Assembly: GCA_036733285.1 (NCBI GenBank)
Contig: DAINAU010000029.1
Span: 1-31,336, forward strand
Length of the DNA: 31,336 bases
Direction: 5' to 3'
From: JAGOBX01 sp036733285
GTDB lineage: Bacteria; JAGOBX01
Shown here: positions 16,301 through 26,025 of the stretch, in pieces
Numbering within the stretch: position 1 is the first letter of the stretch
Layout of the letters: every line of letters begins with the position of its first letter
The notes under the pieces: model-generated
Told to the model about the DNA's origin: nothing
The model's database searches: none
The model's input: the letters and a program-made list of their open reading frames with translations, nothing else
Made by a program: the position numbers and the translations under genes

Positions 16301-19300
16301 GCAGAATGGATTGATACGGTGTATTTTACTCAATACAATAACACGATAAATATTACGGCCGCCGATACGTTTAGTAATATTTCAGAAACTTCGGTTTATA
16401 GCATTATTTACGATACTGAGCCGCCTGCCGTTCCAACGGCGAATTATATTTCGCCTTATTCCGGAATCGAACAAAATCTTTCCGGAAATTACGATACTAT
16501 GTCGACTCAAATTTTGAGAGTAAACGGTTTACCGGCTTCCTTGAATTTTATTTCCGGCGAATGGTTCTGTAATATTCAATTATTTTCCGAAGGGAATAAC
16601 AGCGTAAATATTATCGCATATGACGCGGCGGGAAATACTTCTGTCAAAAATTTAAATATTGTAAGAGATATGACGGGTCCTTCGCAACCCGCTATTATTT
16701 TTCCGCATAATAATATTGCTTTGTATTCAAGTCCGGTTTACGTTTCGGGAACCGTTGAATCAGGCGCTTTCGGCGTATTAGTGAACAATGTTTACGAAAC
16801 AAATCTCGTTTCAAACGCTTTTTCGGTTCCTGTAAATTTAACGGTCGGCAACAATTTAATAACAGTCTACGCATTGGATAATTTATATAATAAATCCGAA
16901 CCTTATTCTATTATAGCGAATTATAATCCCGAGGCGTTTTTAATAATATCGCCACAGCTCGACAACAATGAAATTTTAAATTTCATACCCGACAGTTTGT
17001 ATATTTATTCCAACAACGGACTTGACGCTTCGACGATAACGGACACTATCATCATATTGAGTAAAAACGGTCAAAAGTTAAATTATTCATTGAAAATCAA
17101 TTCGGATACGACCGGGTTTTACGCGATACCTCAACAGCCGTTTCGTATTCATAACACATATAAACTTGATATAACCGGTTATTTAAAAAACGACTCGCAT
17201 AAAACATTAAATCAAACAAAAACATGGATTTTCAGAACCGGAACCGACGATACGCCGCCGGTTATTTCAAATTTTCAAACGCTTGACGACGAAGAAAAAC
17301 TTTATATTGACACAACCGACACTGCAATAGTTTTAAAAGCCTCTGTTTCGGATTCGCATATAGGAATTGACTATATCAGATTCGAACTAGGGATTAATAA
17401 TCCGTCAAAAGACGATTATAATTTTACATTTATGAATCCTGGAAGCGGAATATCTTCATTTATAAAATCTTTTAACGCGTCGTTATCAGACAGCGACATT
17501 ATTTATTCTGGAATTTACGCAAGGGATTTGGCTGGAAATATTACCGAATTAAATGATTCAAAACAAGTTGGAAACGTAATTGTTCCGATACCGGCGTTAA
17601 GTCCTGATATTGACACGACTGTTTCTTATACGCCGGTTTTATTATACGGCGCTAAAGAGCCGGAAGTTTTGGTTTTTGTGAATTCAATACCGGCTGTCGC
17701 GTCTGATACGGACAAATGGATGTATAATTTTCAGTTGTCTCAGGGAATTAATAATTATTCAATTTATGGAAGAATAGTTAATTCGGCGAGTTCTGCAATA
17801 TCAGGCAATATAATTTTTGACAATACGATTCCTTCAATAACCGATAATGCTCCGGTTTCAGCAAAATTCGACAGTCAAATAATTTCGATTATTGCTTCCG
17901 ATTTTGAATCTGGTATTAAAAACGTTTATTATTCTCTGAATAATTCGCCGTTTGTAAAAGGAGATACTGTTTTAATTAATTCCGAATATCAGAACGTTTT
18001 AAAATACGCCGCGGAAAATAATTGCGAACTATGGTCGGATACAGCGACTAAAATAGTTTATATAGACAGGACCAAACCCGAAGACGTAAAATGCTACGAC
18101 GAAGGTATTTTCAGTTTTGACACCGCTTTAGTTTGGTCGTGGGACGCTCCTTTTGATTCAAGTCAAATCGCGGGTTATTATATTGAGATTTCGGATTCGA
18201 TTTCATTTTCAAACATTATTGCATCTGAAACCGTTAACGGTTCGCAGAATCTTATTATGATTACCGGAGATTATTTTATAAACGAAAAAACATATTACGC
18301 CAGAGTCCAAGCTTCCGATATTGCCGGAAACAAATCGGACACGTCGAATCCGATGTTTTGGAGCGACGGAATAAAAATCGATACCGGTCTTGCAAACGAA
18401 CCCGCTCCGCCGGCTCCAAAAATAATGCTGCCTTTAAATGGAATAGAAACCGGAGCCGCTTCAATAATAATTTCCGGCTTAAAAGACACGACTGCAATCA
18501 TAGTGTCGGTTAACGGATTAAACGCGGTTATTACCGATACTTTTTCATGGCATAAAAATATAAGTCTAACGTCCGGAGCCAATACGATATTCGTTACCGC
18601 GAAAAATAACGCGGGCAAAGAATCCGAAGCCGATTCAATCATAATCTATCTTGACAATATAGCTCCGTCGAAACCTGTTATACTGACCAATTATACAATC
18701 TCTAATATTGATACGGTTATTATTAAAGGAATAAAAGAGGCGGGCAGTTTCATAGAAATAAACGGTTCGGTTTCTAACGTTCAGCTTGGAGCGGATACGT
18801 TTTCAAAAATTTTTGTTCAGCCGGAAGGAGCCGCCATTTATGAAATCGTTAGTTTTGACGCTTTGAATAACAGATCGGATACGGCGTCGATAACCGTTAC
18901 AGTAGATAAAACTCCTCCCGCCGTTCCTACGGTTGTTTATATGTCGCCGACAAAAGATACGATTCAAATAATTTCAGGGACAATGGAACTCAATTCAAAA
19001 CTTTCGGTTAACGGAAATACCGAGAGCGTTTTGATTTTTCTCAACACTTGGCAATATCAAGTTTTATTAAGCGAAGGCGAAAATTCTTTTTTAATTAAAG
19101 CCTGCGATTATGCTGGAAATTTTTCAGAGACCGAAGTTTTAATTTTGCTTGATACTCTGCCGCCTGATAAACCGGCAATACTAATACCTGCGAATAATTA
19201 TAAAACAGCTTCGTCTTCAATAAATGTTTCCGGAACAAAACCTATAAACAGTTATGTTTATTTAAACGGCGTTTTAGCTCAGAATAATAATTACGCGGAT

Positions 19301-20917
19301 ACTTTCTGGTCGGCGGAATACGGTATGCTTGTAGGAGCCAATCTGATTTCAGCGGTAGCAAAAGACGAACTCGGAAACGCTTCTCAATCAGACCAGATAA
19401 TCGTTTCATACGACGCAAATTTGTTTCTTGCGGAAACCCCGTTTCTCGAGGATAAAGATTTTGTTGCGCCTTTTTCAAAATTAGATATTGTTTTGAACAA
19501 ACAGCTTGACGCCGCCTCAATGAATTCCGACAATATATATTTTACGCTTGAAAACGGAACCAAAATTATTCCCGACAGTTTTTCGTATTCCGCGTCGAAT
19601 TTTACGATAACCGTATATTGTTCGATAAAACAGAGCAAACAATATCAATTTGTAATTTCAAAAAATATTTCCGACATATCAGGCGTCAAACTTAATCAGT
19701 CGAGAGTATATCAGTTTATAACTACAATTAGTAATTCGGAATCGTCAGTCACAGCGTTTGGCTCCAATCTTGAAATACTGACTCCCGCTAATTCGCTTCC
19801 CGACAATTCATATTTTATAGTCGAGGAACTGCCCGCTAATAATCCTCAGGTTATTATTGGAGATAATTCATTGGATTTTAACGGTTATATAAAAAATCCG
19901 GGAATACACAGAAAAATATTCGATATTAAGTGTTTCACTTCAAACGGTTTGAATATAACGGGTTTTGATTCGCCTATTGCTATTAAAATAAATTATCCGG
20001 ACGCCGATAATAACGGGATCCTTGACAATTCCGATTTATCGGAACGGCTTCTTGCGATTTATTATTTTGACAATCAGGAAAATAAATGGATAAAGCAGCC
20101 GTATTCGATAGTTGAATCTTCAGATAATTATGTTATGACATATACAAATCATCTTACGATTTTTACTATATTCGGCGGAAAACTTGATTCTGACACGGTA
20201 GTGATTTTCAGAGATTCGCTTAATAATCCGAAACTTCACCTCTTTATTCCCGATGCGAATAATATGTATGTTACAGCTTCAGAATTAAATCCGTATGATA
20301 ACGCAAAAATAATAGCCGCCGACGATAAATTACTTAAATCAAGCGGATTTATAAAATCGCTCGGTTCCGCAAGACCTATTTACAGTTTAACCGCAAAAAA
20401 TTCAAACGACCAGATTTTACCTAATTTTGCGGCTCCTGTCAGAATTTATTTTAACTGGCTCGATTCTGACAACAACGGAATTATAGATAATTCCGATATC
20501 AGAGAAAAATATATTTCAATATATTGTCTTGACGAAATTAATAATCAATGGATAAAAGTCAATACTGCGATTGACGAATTGAACAATTCCGCTTCCGCCG
20601 ACGTCAACCATTTCAGCGTTTATACTTTATTCGGCGCGAATTTTACCGAAGGAGGAATTTTGTTTTATCCCAACCCAACGTTAAATAAAAAAATAAATTT
20701 ATCCATAACGACGGCTCCGCAATCAGGAAATACTATGCGTTTGACTATTATAAATCCTTTTGGAAGATTAGTTTATGAAAATTCTTTTCCGTTAGTTTCT
20801 GGAACGGTAAATCAATTTTTTGACATTGATTTGTCTGCGCTTCCGGTCGGGGGATATTACGCTAAAATTGAATACGGCGGATTTTCAAAAATTCTCGGTA
20901 TTGGAATAGGGAAATAA
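13269..20917 (+). CDS. Giant Ig-like surface protein, C-terminal part with T9SS-like sorting domain
   Basis: This is the continuation of the gene at 12252. A TTG at 13286 is internal and not a start. After the gap come FN3-like units (YQIQIDTNINF...YYWRIRG), a cadherin-like unit, and a long series of Ig-like repeats of glucodextranase-like style (VNG-x-turn-strand, ending NxxxxxAxDxxGN). Two Big_5/SbsA-like domains lie near 16930-17250 and 19430-19730. Two related domains of about 150 residues follow, each with a DxDNNGxxDNSD calcium-type loop (20000-20035 and 20462-20497) and an NH[LF][ST][IV][FY]T[IL]FG end. The last 85 residues (FYPNPT...GRLVYENSF...DIDLSALPVGGYYAKIE) match the type IX secretion type A sorting pattern. 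I infer a secreted, cell-surface adhesin-like protein. It is 4 bp from the PorV-like gene. Confidence 0.9.
13896..14484 (+). repeat. 589-bp in-gene repeat, resolved copy
   Basis: This is the full version of the repeat whose other copy is hidden in the N-run. It equals 55 bp of left flank, 479 bp of internal sequence and 55 bp of right flank. It codes for an Ig-like end piece plus a cadherin-like unit (NDIENTGAITINLNNYAADS). The copy spacing after correction is 1161 bp. Near-identity of the hidden copy is inferred from the assembly behaviour and not seen. Confidence 0.85.
20000..20035 (+). other. Calcium-type DxDNNG loop, first copy
   Basis: The 12 residues DADNNGILDNSD match the spacing of EF-hand and dockerin calcium loops (acidic or Asn at positions 1, 3, 5, 9 and 12, Gly at 6). 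It lies in the first of two related C-terminal domains. Confidence 0.7.
20462..20497 (+). other. Calcium-type DxDNNG loop, second copy
   Basis: The residues DSDNNGIIDNSD repeat the first loop 154 codons later. The spacing is far longer than in a classical dockerin pair, so these are separate domains and not a dockerin. Confidence 0.7.
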
Positions 20918-20921
20918 ATTT

Positions 20922-22976
20922 ATGTCGAAATTTTTAAACTTTTTTTTACTCGCCGCCATAATTTTATTTGTCTTCAGAGCAAGCATTATTGCCGGAGATA
21001 AAGTTTTTGTCGACGATTATATTTCCGCTGAAGCGCCGGTAGACGCTTTTAAAACCGGTCTCGGAAGCGTTGATATTCACGATGAAAAAAACGCGTCGGC
21101 AGTTTTGTTTAATCCTTCGCTGCTTTCGAATATTGTTTCTCCGTCATTAACGTTTAATCAATCGGCTCTGATACTTGACGCTTCGTATAATTCGTTTTTT
21201 TATATGCAGCCCTTTTATAAAGGCGGCGTCGGGTTCGCCTATTTATCGCTGGAACTCCACAATAAACTTTTTGTGGAAACAGATAATCTCGGTTTTATAA
21301 CCTCGAATAGTTTCAAAGTCGGAAGTTCAGCTTATATCTTGAGTTATGGCCAAAAGATGAAAATTTTTAAACGAGATTTTAATCTCGGTTTATCTTTGCG
21401 CTATCTTAATATTGAAGTCGGCCAATATTCCAATAAAGGATACTCGGCTTTAATAGCTGCTAATTATAAACCTTTTAAAAACGCTGTTATTTCCCATTCG
21501 ATTTCAAATTTCGCGTCAAATTCGATAGGCGACGATAAAATGCCTTTGAGAATTAAAAATTCCCTCACAATTAATTTGTTTTCAAAATTTTGGATAATTC
21601 CTGAATTTGAAAATGTTGAAAACCGGTTTGATTACAGACTTGGTATAAAATACGATTTATTAAAATTTTTGAATTTAGGAGCGGGCTATTCAAAAGATAA
21701 ATTTTCTATGGGCGTAGGTTTGAACTATTCCGATTTTACTTTCAATTACGCTTTTCAAACCAATAAAAATAAAGTCAGTTCCGAGGCGGTTTCTTCTATC
21801 GGAATATCCTGGAATATAGGATATAACAGAAAAATCAGGATTACAAGATATAAAAACGATATGAGTATTATCAAATCTCTTGTGGACAGAGATGAAAATT
21901 ACGACAGAGCTGTAGTTATGCTTAATGATTTGAAAAATATTCTCGACAAAAAAAAAGACGAGGATGAATTCTATACCGTGGAATCCTTGTCCGCTAATTT
22001 GAATAACCTGAAAAAATTGAAATCCGAATCCGTCACGAGAAATTTTGAAGAACATAAAAAGGTTATTGAAGACGCTTCAAAACTTGTGGATGAAAAGAAT
22101 TACGACCTTGCTAAAAATATTCTTGAAAAAATCGATTATTCGTCTGATTTTTACGATACCGCTTTAAAATTATTAATGGAAATCGAAAAGAAATATTCTT
22201 CCTATCAGGAAGAACAAAATTTATCTCTAAAAAATCAGCAATTGAAAATATTATGCGAAACTCTTGATAATTCCAAAGATATCTTCGTGAAAATCGACGC
22301 GCTTGAAAAAATTATTGAAATCGACGATTCTGATAAAAATAAAAAATTGCTCGAACAATTAAGAGCCGCTTCGCAAAATTTCGTAAGAAGACCCGAATCG
22401 CTTGTGGAAACCTTTGAAAGTAAAAAACTAATCGAAGAAGCTCTAAATCAGCGCTCCGAACAGAATCTTAAAAACGCAGTCAAATTTTTTAACGAAAAAA
22501 ATTACGAATTCGCAAAATATGAAATCGAGAAAGGCAGAGAATTCTTAAACGATTCAAAATGGCAGTCGGATTTGATGAATAAAATAAACGCCGAACTCGC
22601 TAAAATTCAGGAAGAAAAACGCATTTCAAATCTGGATTTTGCAAATTATAACAACGCTGTCAAATATTACGCTTCGGGGGAATACCAGAAATCGCTTCAA
22701 TATCTGAATAAAATTTTAAACAGAACTCCTGAAATCCAAACTCTTATCAAAAACGTCGCGGATTCTATGAAAAAACAGGGATACAGCGCCGCCGCGGTTG
22801 TTATAAGCAAAACATTTACGAAAGAAGAACTCGAATTAATTGAACAATTATTCATTCAGGGAAAACAACTTTATATAGCCGAGAAATTTTCGGCCGCTAA
22901 AGAAAAATGGAAAAAAATTCTTCAGATTGATCCCGATAATGAGAAAGCTAAACGTTATTTAAAAATGATAGAATAA
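20922..22976 (+). CDS. PorV/PorQ-like outer-membrane barrel with TPR extension
   Basis: The 684-residue protein has a signal peptide (about 1-24) and an N-terminal half (25-290) of the PorV/PorQ (UPF0164-like) type. The mature start has the family's look: GLGSVDIHDEKNASAVLFNP, where G/A-rich text leads to an xxxNP motif. Alternating strands follow, up to about residue 305. The C-terminal half is helical and charged, with TPR-like units; the clearest are the last two (near 575-610 and 643-680, ending DPDNEKAKRYL). PorV proteins escort type IX cargo at the outer membrane, which fits the sorting-like domain of the gene 4 bp upstream. PorV proteins are usually a barrel alone, so the TPR extension is unusual. 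The barrel is inferred by pattern. Confidence 0.8.
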   Translation: MSKFLNFFLLAAIILFVFRASIIAGDKVFVDDYISAEAPVDAFKTGLGSVDIHDEKNASAVLFNPSLLSNIVSPSLTFNQSALILDASYNSFFYMQPFYKGGVGFAYLSLELHNKLFVETDNLGFITSNSFKVGSSAYILSYGQKMKIFKRDFNLGLSLRYLNIEVGQYSNKGYSALIAANYKPFKNAVISHSISNFASNSIGDDKMPLRIKNSLTINLFSKFWIIPEFENVENRFDYRLGIKYDLLKFLNLGAGYSKDKFSMGVGLNYSDFTFNYAFQTNKNKVSSEAVSSIGISWNIGYNRKIRITRYKNDMSIIKSLVDRDENYDRAVVMLNDLKNILDKKKDEDEFYTVESLSANLNNLKKLKSESVTRNFEEHKKVIEDASKLVDEKNYDLAKNILEKIDYSSDFYDTALKLLMEIEKKYSSYQEEQNLSLKNQQLKILCETLDNSKDIFVKIDALEKIIEIDDSDKNKKLLEQLRAASQNFVRRPESLVETFESKKLIEEALNQRSEQNLKNAVKFFNEKNYEFAKYEIEKGREFLNDSKWQSDLMNKINAELAKIQEEKRISNLDFANYNNAVKYYASGEYQKSLQYLNKILNRTPEIQTLIKNVADSMKKQGYSAAAVVISKTFTKEELELIEQLFIQGKQLYIAEKFSAAKEKWKKILQIDPDNEKAKRYLKMIE

Positions 22977-22978
22977 TT

Positions 22979-23494
22979 ATGACTAAAGTTTTTGTAATAA
23001 TATTTTTTATCTGCGTTTTAACCTTGCCGAATTGCGGCGATAAAGAAAGCCAAAACAAGTTTCAAATTTACAATAAGAAAGGTTTCGACAATTATTTTAA
23101 AATCGATTCAATAGAATATTTGACTGGCAAACCGGTATCGGATTACGTTGATTTGAACTCGTCGTATAACATTTTTGAAATGATAATATATCATTTGATT
23201 TCCACGCAGACCGGAGATTATATAGACGTTCAATTATATTATTTTAAGGATAAGTTTTATAAAGAGCAATTTTTTGAAATTGCGGTTTCGGAGTATAAGA
23301 ATCTGCCAACCGTCAAAAAGAAAGTTTTTTCTGAAAATACGGCGTATTATTTGTTTCAGGATTTTTGTTATGTTAATTCGTATGATTACGCTTCGAAAAT
23401 AATTTTTTTTAAAAAAACAGACCTCGCCCGACATACGGCGTATAATGAAACTTTAACGCAATATCTTATAAACGATTTTTTCGGGATTAAATGA
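22979..23494 (+). CDS. Small putative lipoprotein
   Basis: The 171-residue protein has a hydrophobic N-terminus followed by TLPNC (C19), a relaxed lipobox because Asn at -1 is unusual. The mature part is a mix of strands and helices (YFKDKFYKEQFFEIAVSEY, then FSENTAYYLFQDFCYVN). I do not recognise a family. The pattern of a fluctuating strand set and aromatic residues recalls small lipoproteins that report a percentage or score, such as DUF6599-like proteins, but I would not assign it. It starts 2 bp after the PorV-like stop and ends 1 bp before the next gene, so it belongs to the surface operon. Confidence 0.7.
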   Translation: MTKVFVIIFFICVLTLPNCGDKESQNKFQIYNKKGFDNYFKIDSIEYLTGKPVSDYVDLNSSYNIFEMIIYHLISTQTGDYIDVQLYYFKDKFYKEQFFEIAVSEYKNLPTVKKKVFSENTAYYLFQDFCYVNSYDYASKIIFFKKTDLARHTAYNETLTQYLINDFFGIK

Positions 23495-23495
23495 A

Positions 23496-25607
23496 ATGGG
23501 CAATATAGCGGGTTGTTTAAAAAAAATATGCGGTTCTCCTTTGTTTTTAATTGTTTTTTCAACGGCTCTTGTTTATTTTCCTTTTCTTGAAGATATTAAT
23601 TTATTAGGTATGGAAGACAGCCAGTTATTCAATTATATTCCTCCGAATATTTCAAAATTCACGGACATTTTTAAATATATTTTTGGAGAGCATGTTTTTG
23701 GAATTACAAACGAATACGATTTTTTTAGACCGGGTATTTCTTTGACATATTATTTCTACTACGTTTTTTTTGGAGCAAATGTCGTATTTTTAAAAATAAT
23801 CGGAATTTTAGCTTTTTTTGGTTTTCTCTATTTTGTATATCAAATAGTATTATCAATTTTAAAATCAAAGATTTCAGCTATAATGTCTTGTCTGCTGATA
23901 ATTTTTTTTCCGTCATTAATACCTTACGGAGTTTTTGAAGCGCTTGATTCTTGCGAATTATTTATTTTGTTTTTTTCGTCGTTAGCTGTATTTTGCTATA
24001 TAAAAAAAAAACAGCCGGTTATAATTTTTTTTGCGATTGTCTGCGCCTACTCTTTTAAAGAAACTTCCTATATATTGCCGATGATTTTGTTTTTATATGA
24101 AATAATAATAAGAAATAATACAATATTTGGCGCTTTGAAAAAAAATTCCGCGCATATGATTATTTCTATAATAATAATAAGTTATAGATTCGTTTTATTT
24201 AACGGAGCTTCTTTTCACGGTTTTGAAGGAAATCCGGCTCGATTTTTCATATTATTTGCAGGTAAGATTTATTCGCTTTTTTATTCTTATAATTCAGTTG
24301 GTCCTTTTATTTTATACGTTTTATTAATCGCCGGTTTCATTTTAAAACGGCAAAAATCAAATCATATTTTGAATGCCGTAATTTTTTTGGCGTCGTGGAT
24401 TTTTTTAGCTATTCTTCCTATAATTAGCAGACCCGTAAAAGAAATTGACAACGCTCATTTTTTGTTCGCTTCAGGATTACCGTTCGCTATGCTTATTTCA
24501 ATTTTTACTGGAAATTTATTCATTTTAATAAAAAAAAATAAATTAAAATACCTTTATATTATTATGTTGTTTTTTGTTTTTTATTTTTATAATTTTAAAA
24601 CAGTCGTTGATTGGAAATATATTGCAAATTATAGAAATAAACTGTCTCTTAGAGCGGCTTCTGAAATCGCTAAATCAAATCTTAAAAACAATATAATTCT
24701 TGATGGAAAAAATTATTTTAAAGGCTGGAATCTTGATACGGGTTGGAATCTCAACACTATTATTCATAACGATATTAAATTGCGTTTGCGTGAAAGCGGC
24801 AAACAAATTTTGCAGAGTATTGATATGACAAAATTTAATTTTGATAATTCCAATGTTTTCATAATAAAAAACGACGCAGTCAAAGCGGACAGCGTAATTT
24901 TAAATAATTTTTTTATTAATAATAATTCCGAACAATTTAATATTATCTCAAAGTTTGAAAGGGTTCCCGATTATGTTTTAAATTCCGAAGAAATTTTTAA
25001 GTTTATTACCGACGATTTTTTTTGTTTCACCAAATTTAATCCCGCGGTAGATTATTTTATCAAAACTAATTCCTCGATTATCAGCCGTTCTGAAAATTTC
25101 AGATCTGTTGTTGAATATGTAAATTTCCTGCATTTCAATAAATTCAATTCTGAATTTTGGTTGAAAAAATTAGCGGATAATAAAATGTCGGAAAATGATT
25201 CGATAATGTTTTCAGTTATTTTGTATTACTCGGTTTTTTATGATATGAAAATTTTTAGCGAACAAGAATCAGAGTCGTTAAAAAAGATGAAATATAAATC
25301 TTTAATTCCGGAAAATCTTGATTTTTTTGTTTCCGCGTATTTATTTGATAAAAAGATTATAACCGGCGGCGAATTAATTTCTTCGGTTTCTCAAATCAAC
25401 AAAATAAAAATATATAAGATTAAAAAAATGATTTTAAATATTGCGATTTTTATTGATAATAGAAATGAAAAATTATTAAACGGTATTTTAGAAAAAAAAT
25501 TCAAGATTTCAGATTTTTCCGATTTGCTTTTTTGTTGTCATTTTTCTTTGAAGAGATTTATTCATCAAAGCGGATATATGAATCCGTTATCCTTTATTAT
25601 TTTGTAA
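23496..25607 (+). CDS. Polytopic membrane protein, GT-C glycosyltransferase-like
   Basis: The 703-residue protein has about 11-12 hydrophobic segments in the first 370 residues and a soluble C-terminal region of about 325 residues. The first loop after helix 1 carries an acidic pair in GMEDSQLF, and FFRPGISLTYYFYY and SFKETSYILPMILFLYE follow. These features are typical of GT-C (PMT/GT39-like) enzymes that use polyprenyl-linked sugars at the outer face of the inner membrane. The exact family is not certain. The C-terminal region is not recognised and is rich in Asn, Lys and Phe. The position at the end of the surface operon suggests it glycosylates the giant surface protein or another envelope molecule. 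That is inference. Start choice: the ATG lies 1 bp after the previous stop. Confidence 0.75.
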   Translation: MGNIAGCLKKICGSPLFLIVFSTALVYFPFLEDINLLGMEDSQLFNYIPPNISKFTDIFKYIFGEHVFGITNEYDFFRPGISLTYYFYYVFFGANVVFLKIIGILAFFGFLYFVYQIVLSILKSKISAIMSCLLIIFFPSLIPYGVFEALDSCELFILFFSSLAVFCYIKKKQPVIIFFAIVCAYSFKETSYILPMILFLYEIIIRNNTIFGALKKNSAHMIISIIIISYRFVLFNGASFHGFEGNPARFFILFAGKIYSLFYSYNSVGPFILYVLLIAGFILKRQKSNHILNAVIFLASWIFLAILPIISRPVKEIDNAHFLFASGLPFAMLISIFTGNLFILIKKNKLKYLYIIMLFFVFYFYNFKTVVDWKYIANYRNKLSLRAASEIAKSNLKNNIILDGKNYFKGWNLDTGWNLNTIIHNDIKLRLRESGKQILQSIDMTKFNFDNSNVFIIKNDAVKADSVILNNFFINNNSEQFNIISKFERVPDYVLNSEEIFKFITDDFFCFTKFNPAVDYFIKTNSSIISRSENFRSVVEYVNFLHFNKFNSEFWLKKLADNKMSENDSIMFSVILYYSVFYDMKIFSEQESESLKKMKYKSLIPENLDFFVSAYLFDKKIITGGELISSVSQINKIKIYKIKKMILNIAIFIDNRNEKLLNGILEKKFKISDFSDLLFCCHFSLKRFIHQSGYMNPLSFIIL

Positions 25608-25615
25608 TTTTTTAC

Positions 25616-25637
25616 TGGAACAATTTCCGACTGCGCT
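25616..25637. repeat. Dispersed intergenic motif
   Basis: This 22-bp segment differs at one base from 145-166 (core ACAATTTCCGACTGCGCT here). Both are in non-coding DNA next to gene ends or starts. A shorter relative, TTTTTTACTGAACAATC, begins at 31189 and matches the bases around 25608-25623. Confidence 0.6.
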
Positions 25638-25714
25638 CTTCTGATGGGTCGAGTTCACGAAAATAGAAAAAGCCAACCTCGAACAATAAATAACAAAATA
25701 ATAAAAAATAAAAA

Positions 25715-25802
25715 ATCCGTGTAAATCTGTTAAATCTGTAATCAATCAGCGTTAAAAAACATCTTAACACAGATGTAAATAGATTAAACTGATTTAACGG
25801 AT
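25715..25802. repeat. Imperfect inverted repeat, MITE-like intergenic element
   Basis: The left arm begins ATCCGTGTAAATCTGTTAAA and the right arm ends CTGATTTAACGGAT, giving related ends in opposite orientation. Internal ACAGATGTAAATAGATTAAA is also similar to the complement of the left arm. From memory, sequences of this type (ATCCGTGTAAATCTGT) are common dispersed repeats in many environmental bacterial genomes. Confidence 0.5.
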
Positions 25803-25839
25803 GCGGTTATTTGATATTTGTAATTAAAAATTCATAATT

Positions 25840-25857
25840 ACAGTAAAACTGTTTTTT
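25840..25857 (+). terminator. Weak terminator-like hairpin
   Basis: ACAGT-AAA-ACTGT is followed at once by T's up to 25857. The stem is only 5 bp. An alternative 7-bp stem (TGTAATT 25819-25825 with AATTACA 25836-25842) overlaps its left arm. Confidence 0.3.
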
Positions 25858-25962
25858 GTCCGATGTTTTGCTTCCAATGCCTAATAAATTGTTAAATTAT
25901 TTTTTTTAGAATTTCCATTTCTTTAAACTGCGCCCCGAGTTTTCAAACAACGGGAAAAATAC

Positions 25963-25990
25963 TTGACTAAATTTTAAATAGGATTAAAAT
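25963..25990 (+). promoter_or_regulatory. Sigma70-like promoter candidate for the FecR/LysM gene
   Basis: TTGACT (25963-25968) and TAAAAT (25985-25990) are 16 bp apart, each one mismatch from consensus, 35 bp before the start codon. A ribosome binding site AGGATG lies at 26010-26015, 10 bases before ATG. Confidence 0.5.
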
Positions 25991-26025
25991 TAAATTGATA
26001 TTATTATGTAGGATGTGACGTATCT

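Larger units (their letters stand above)
25608..26025. other. 418-bp intergenic region with several repeat-like elements
   Basis: No gene is visible. The region contains a dispersed-repeat motif (25616-25637), an imperfect 88-bp inverted repeat (25715-25802), a terminator-like hairpin pair (25819-25857), and a promoter and ribosome binding site for the gene at 26026. It separates the surface operon from the FecR/LysM unit. Confidence 0.65.

Noticed and set aside
20000..20497. Dockerin at the C-terminus of the giant protein
   Set aside because: The two calcium-type loops are 154 codons apart and lie in separate larger domains, unlike the tight pair of a dockerin.
12221..26010. Shared TATGTAG in the leaders of the genes at 12252 and 26026
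   Set aside because: Seven A/T-rich bases at similar distance from the start are likely by chance. I saw no supporting structure.
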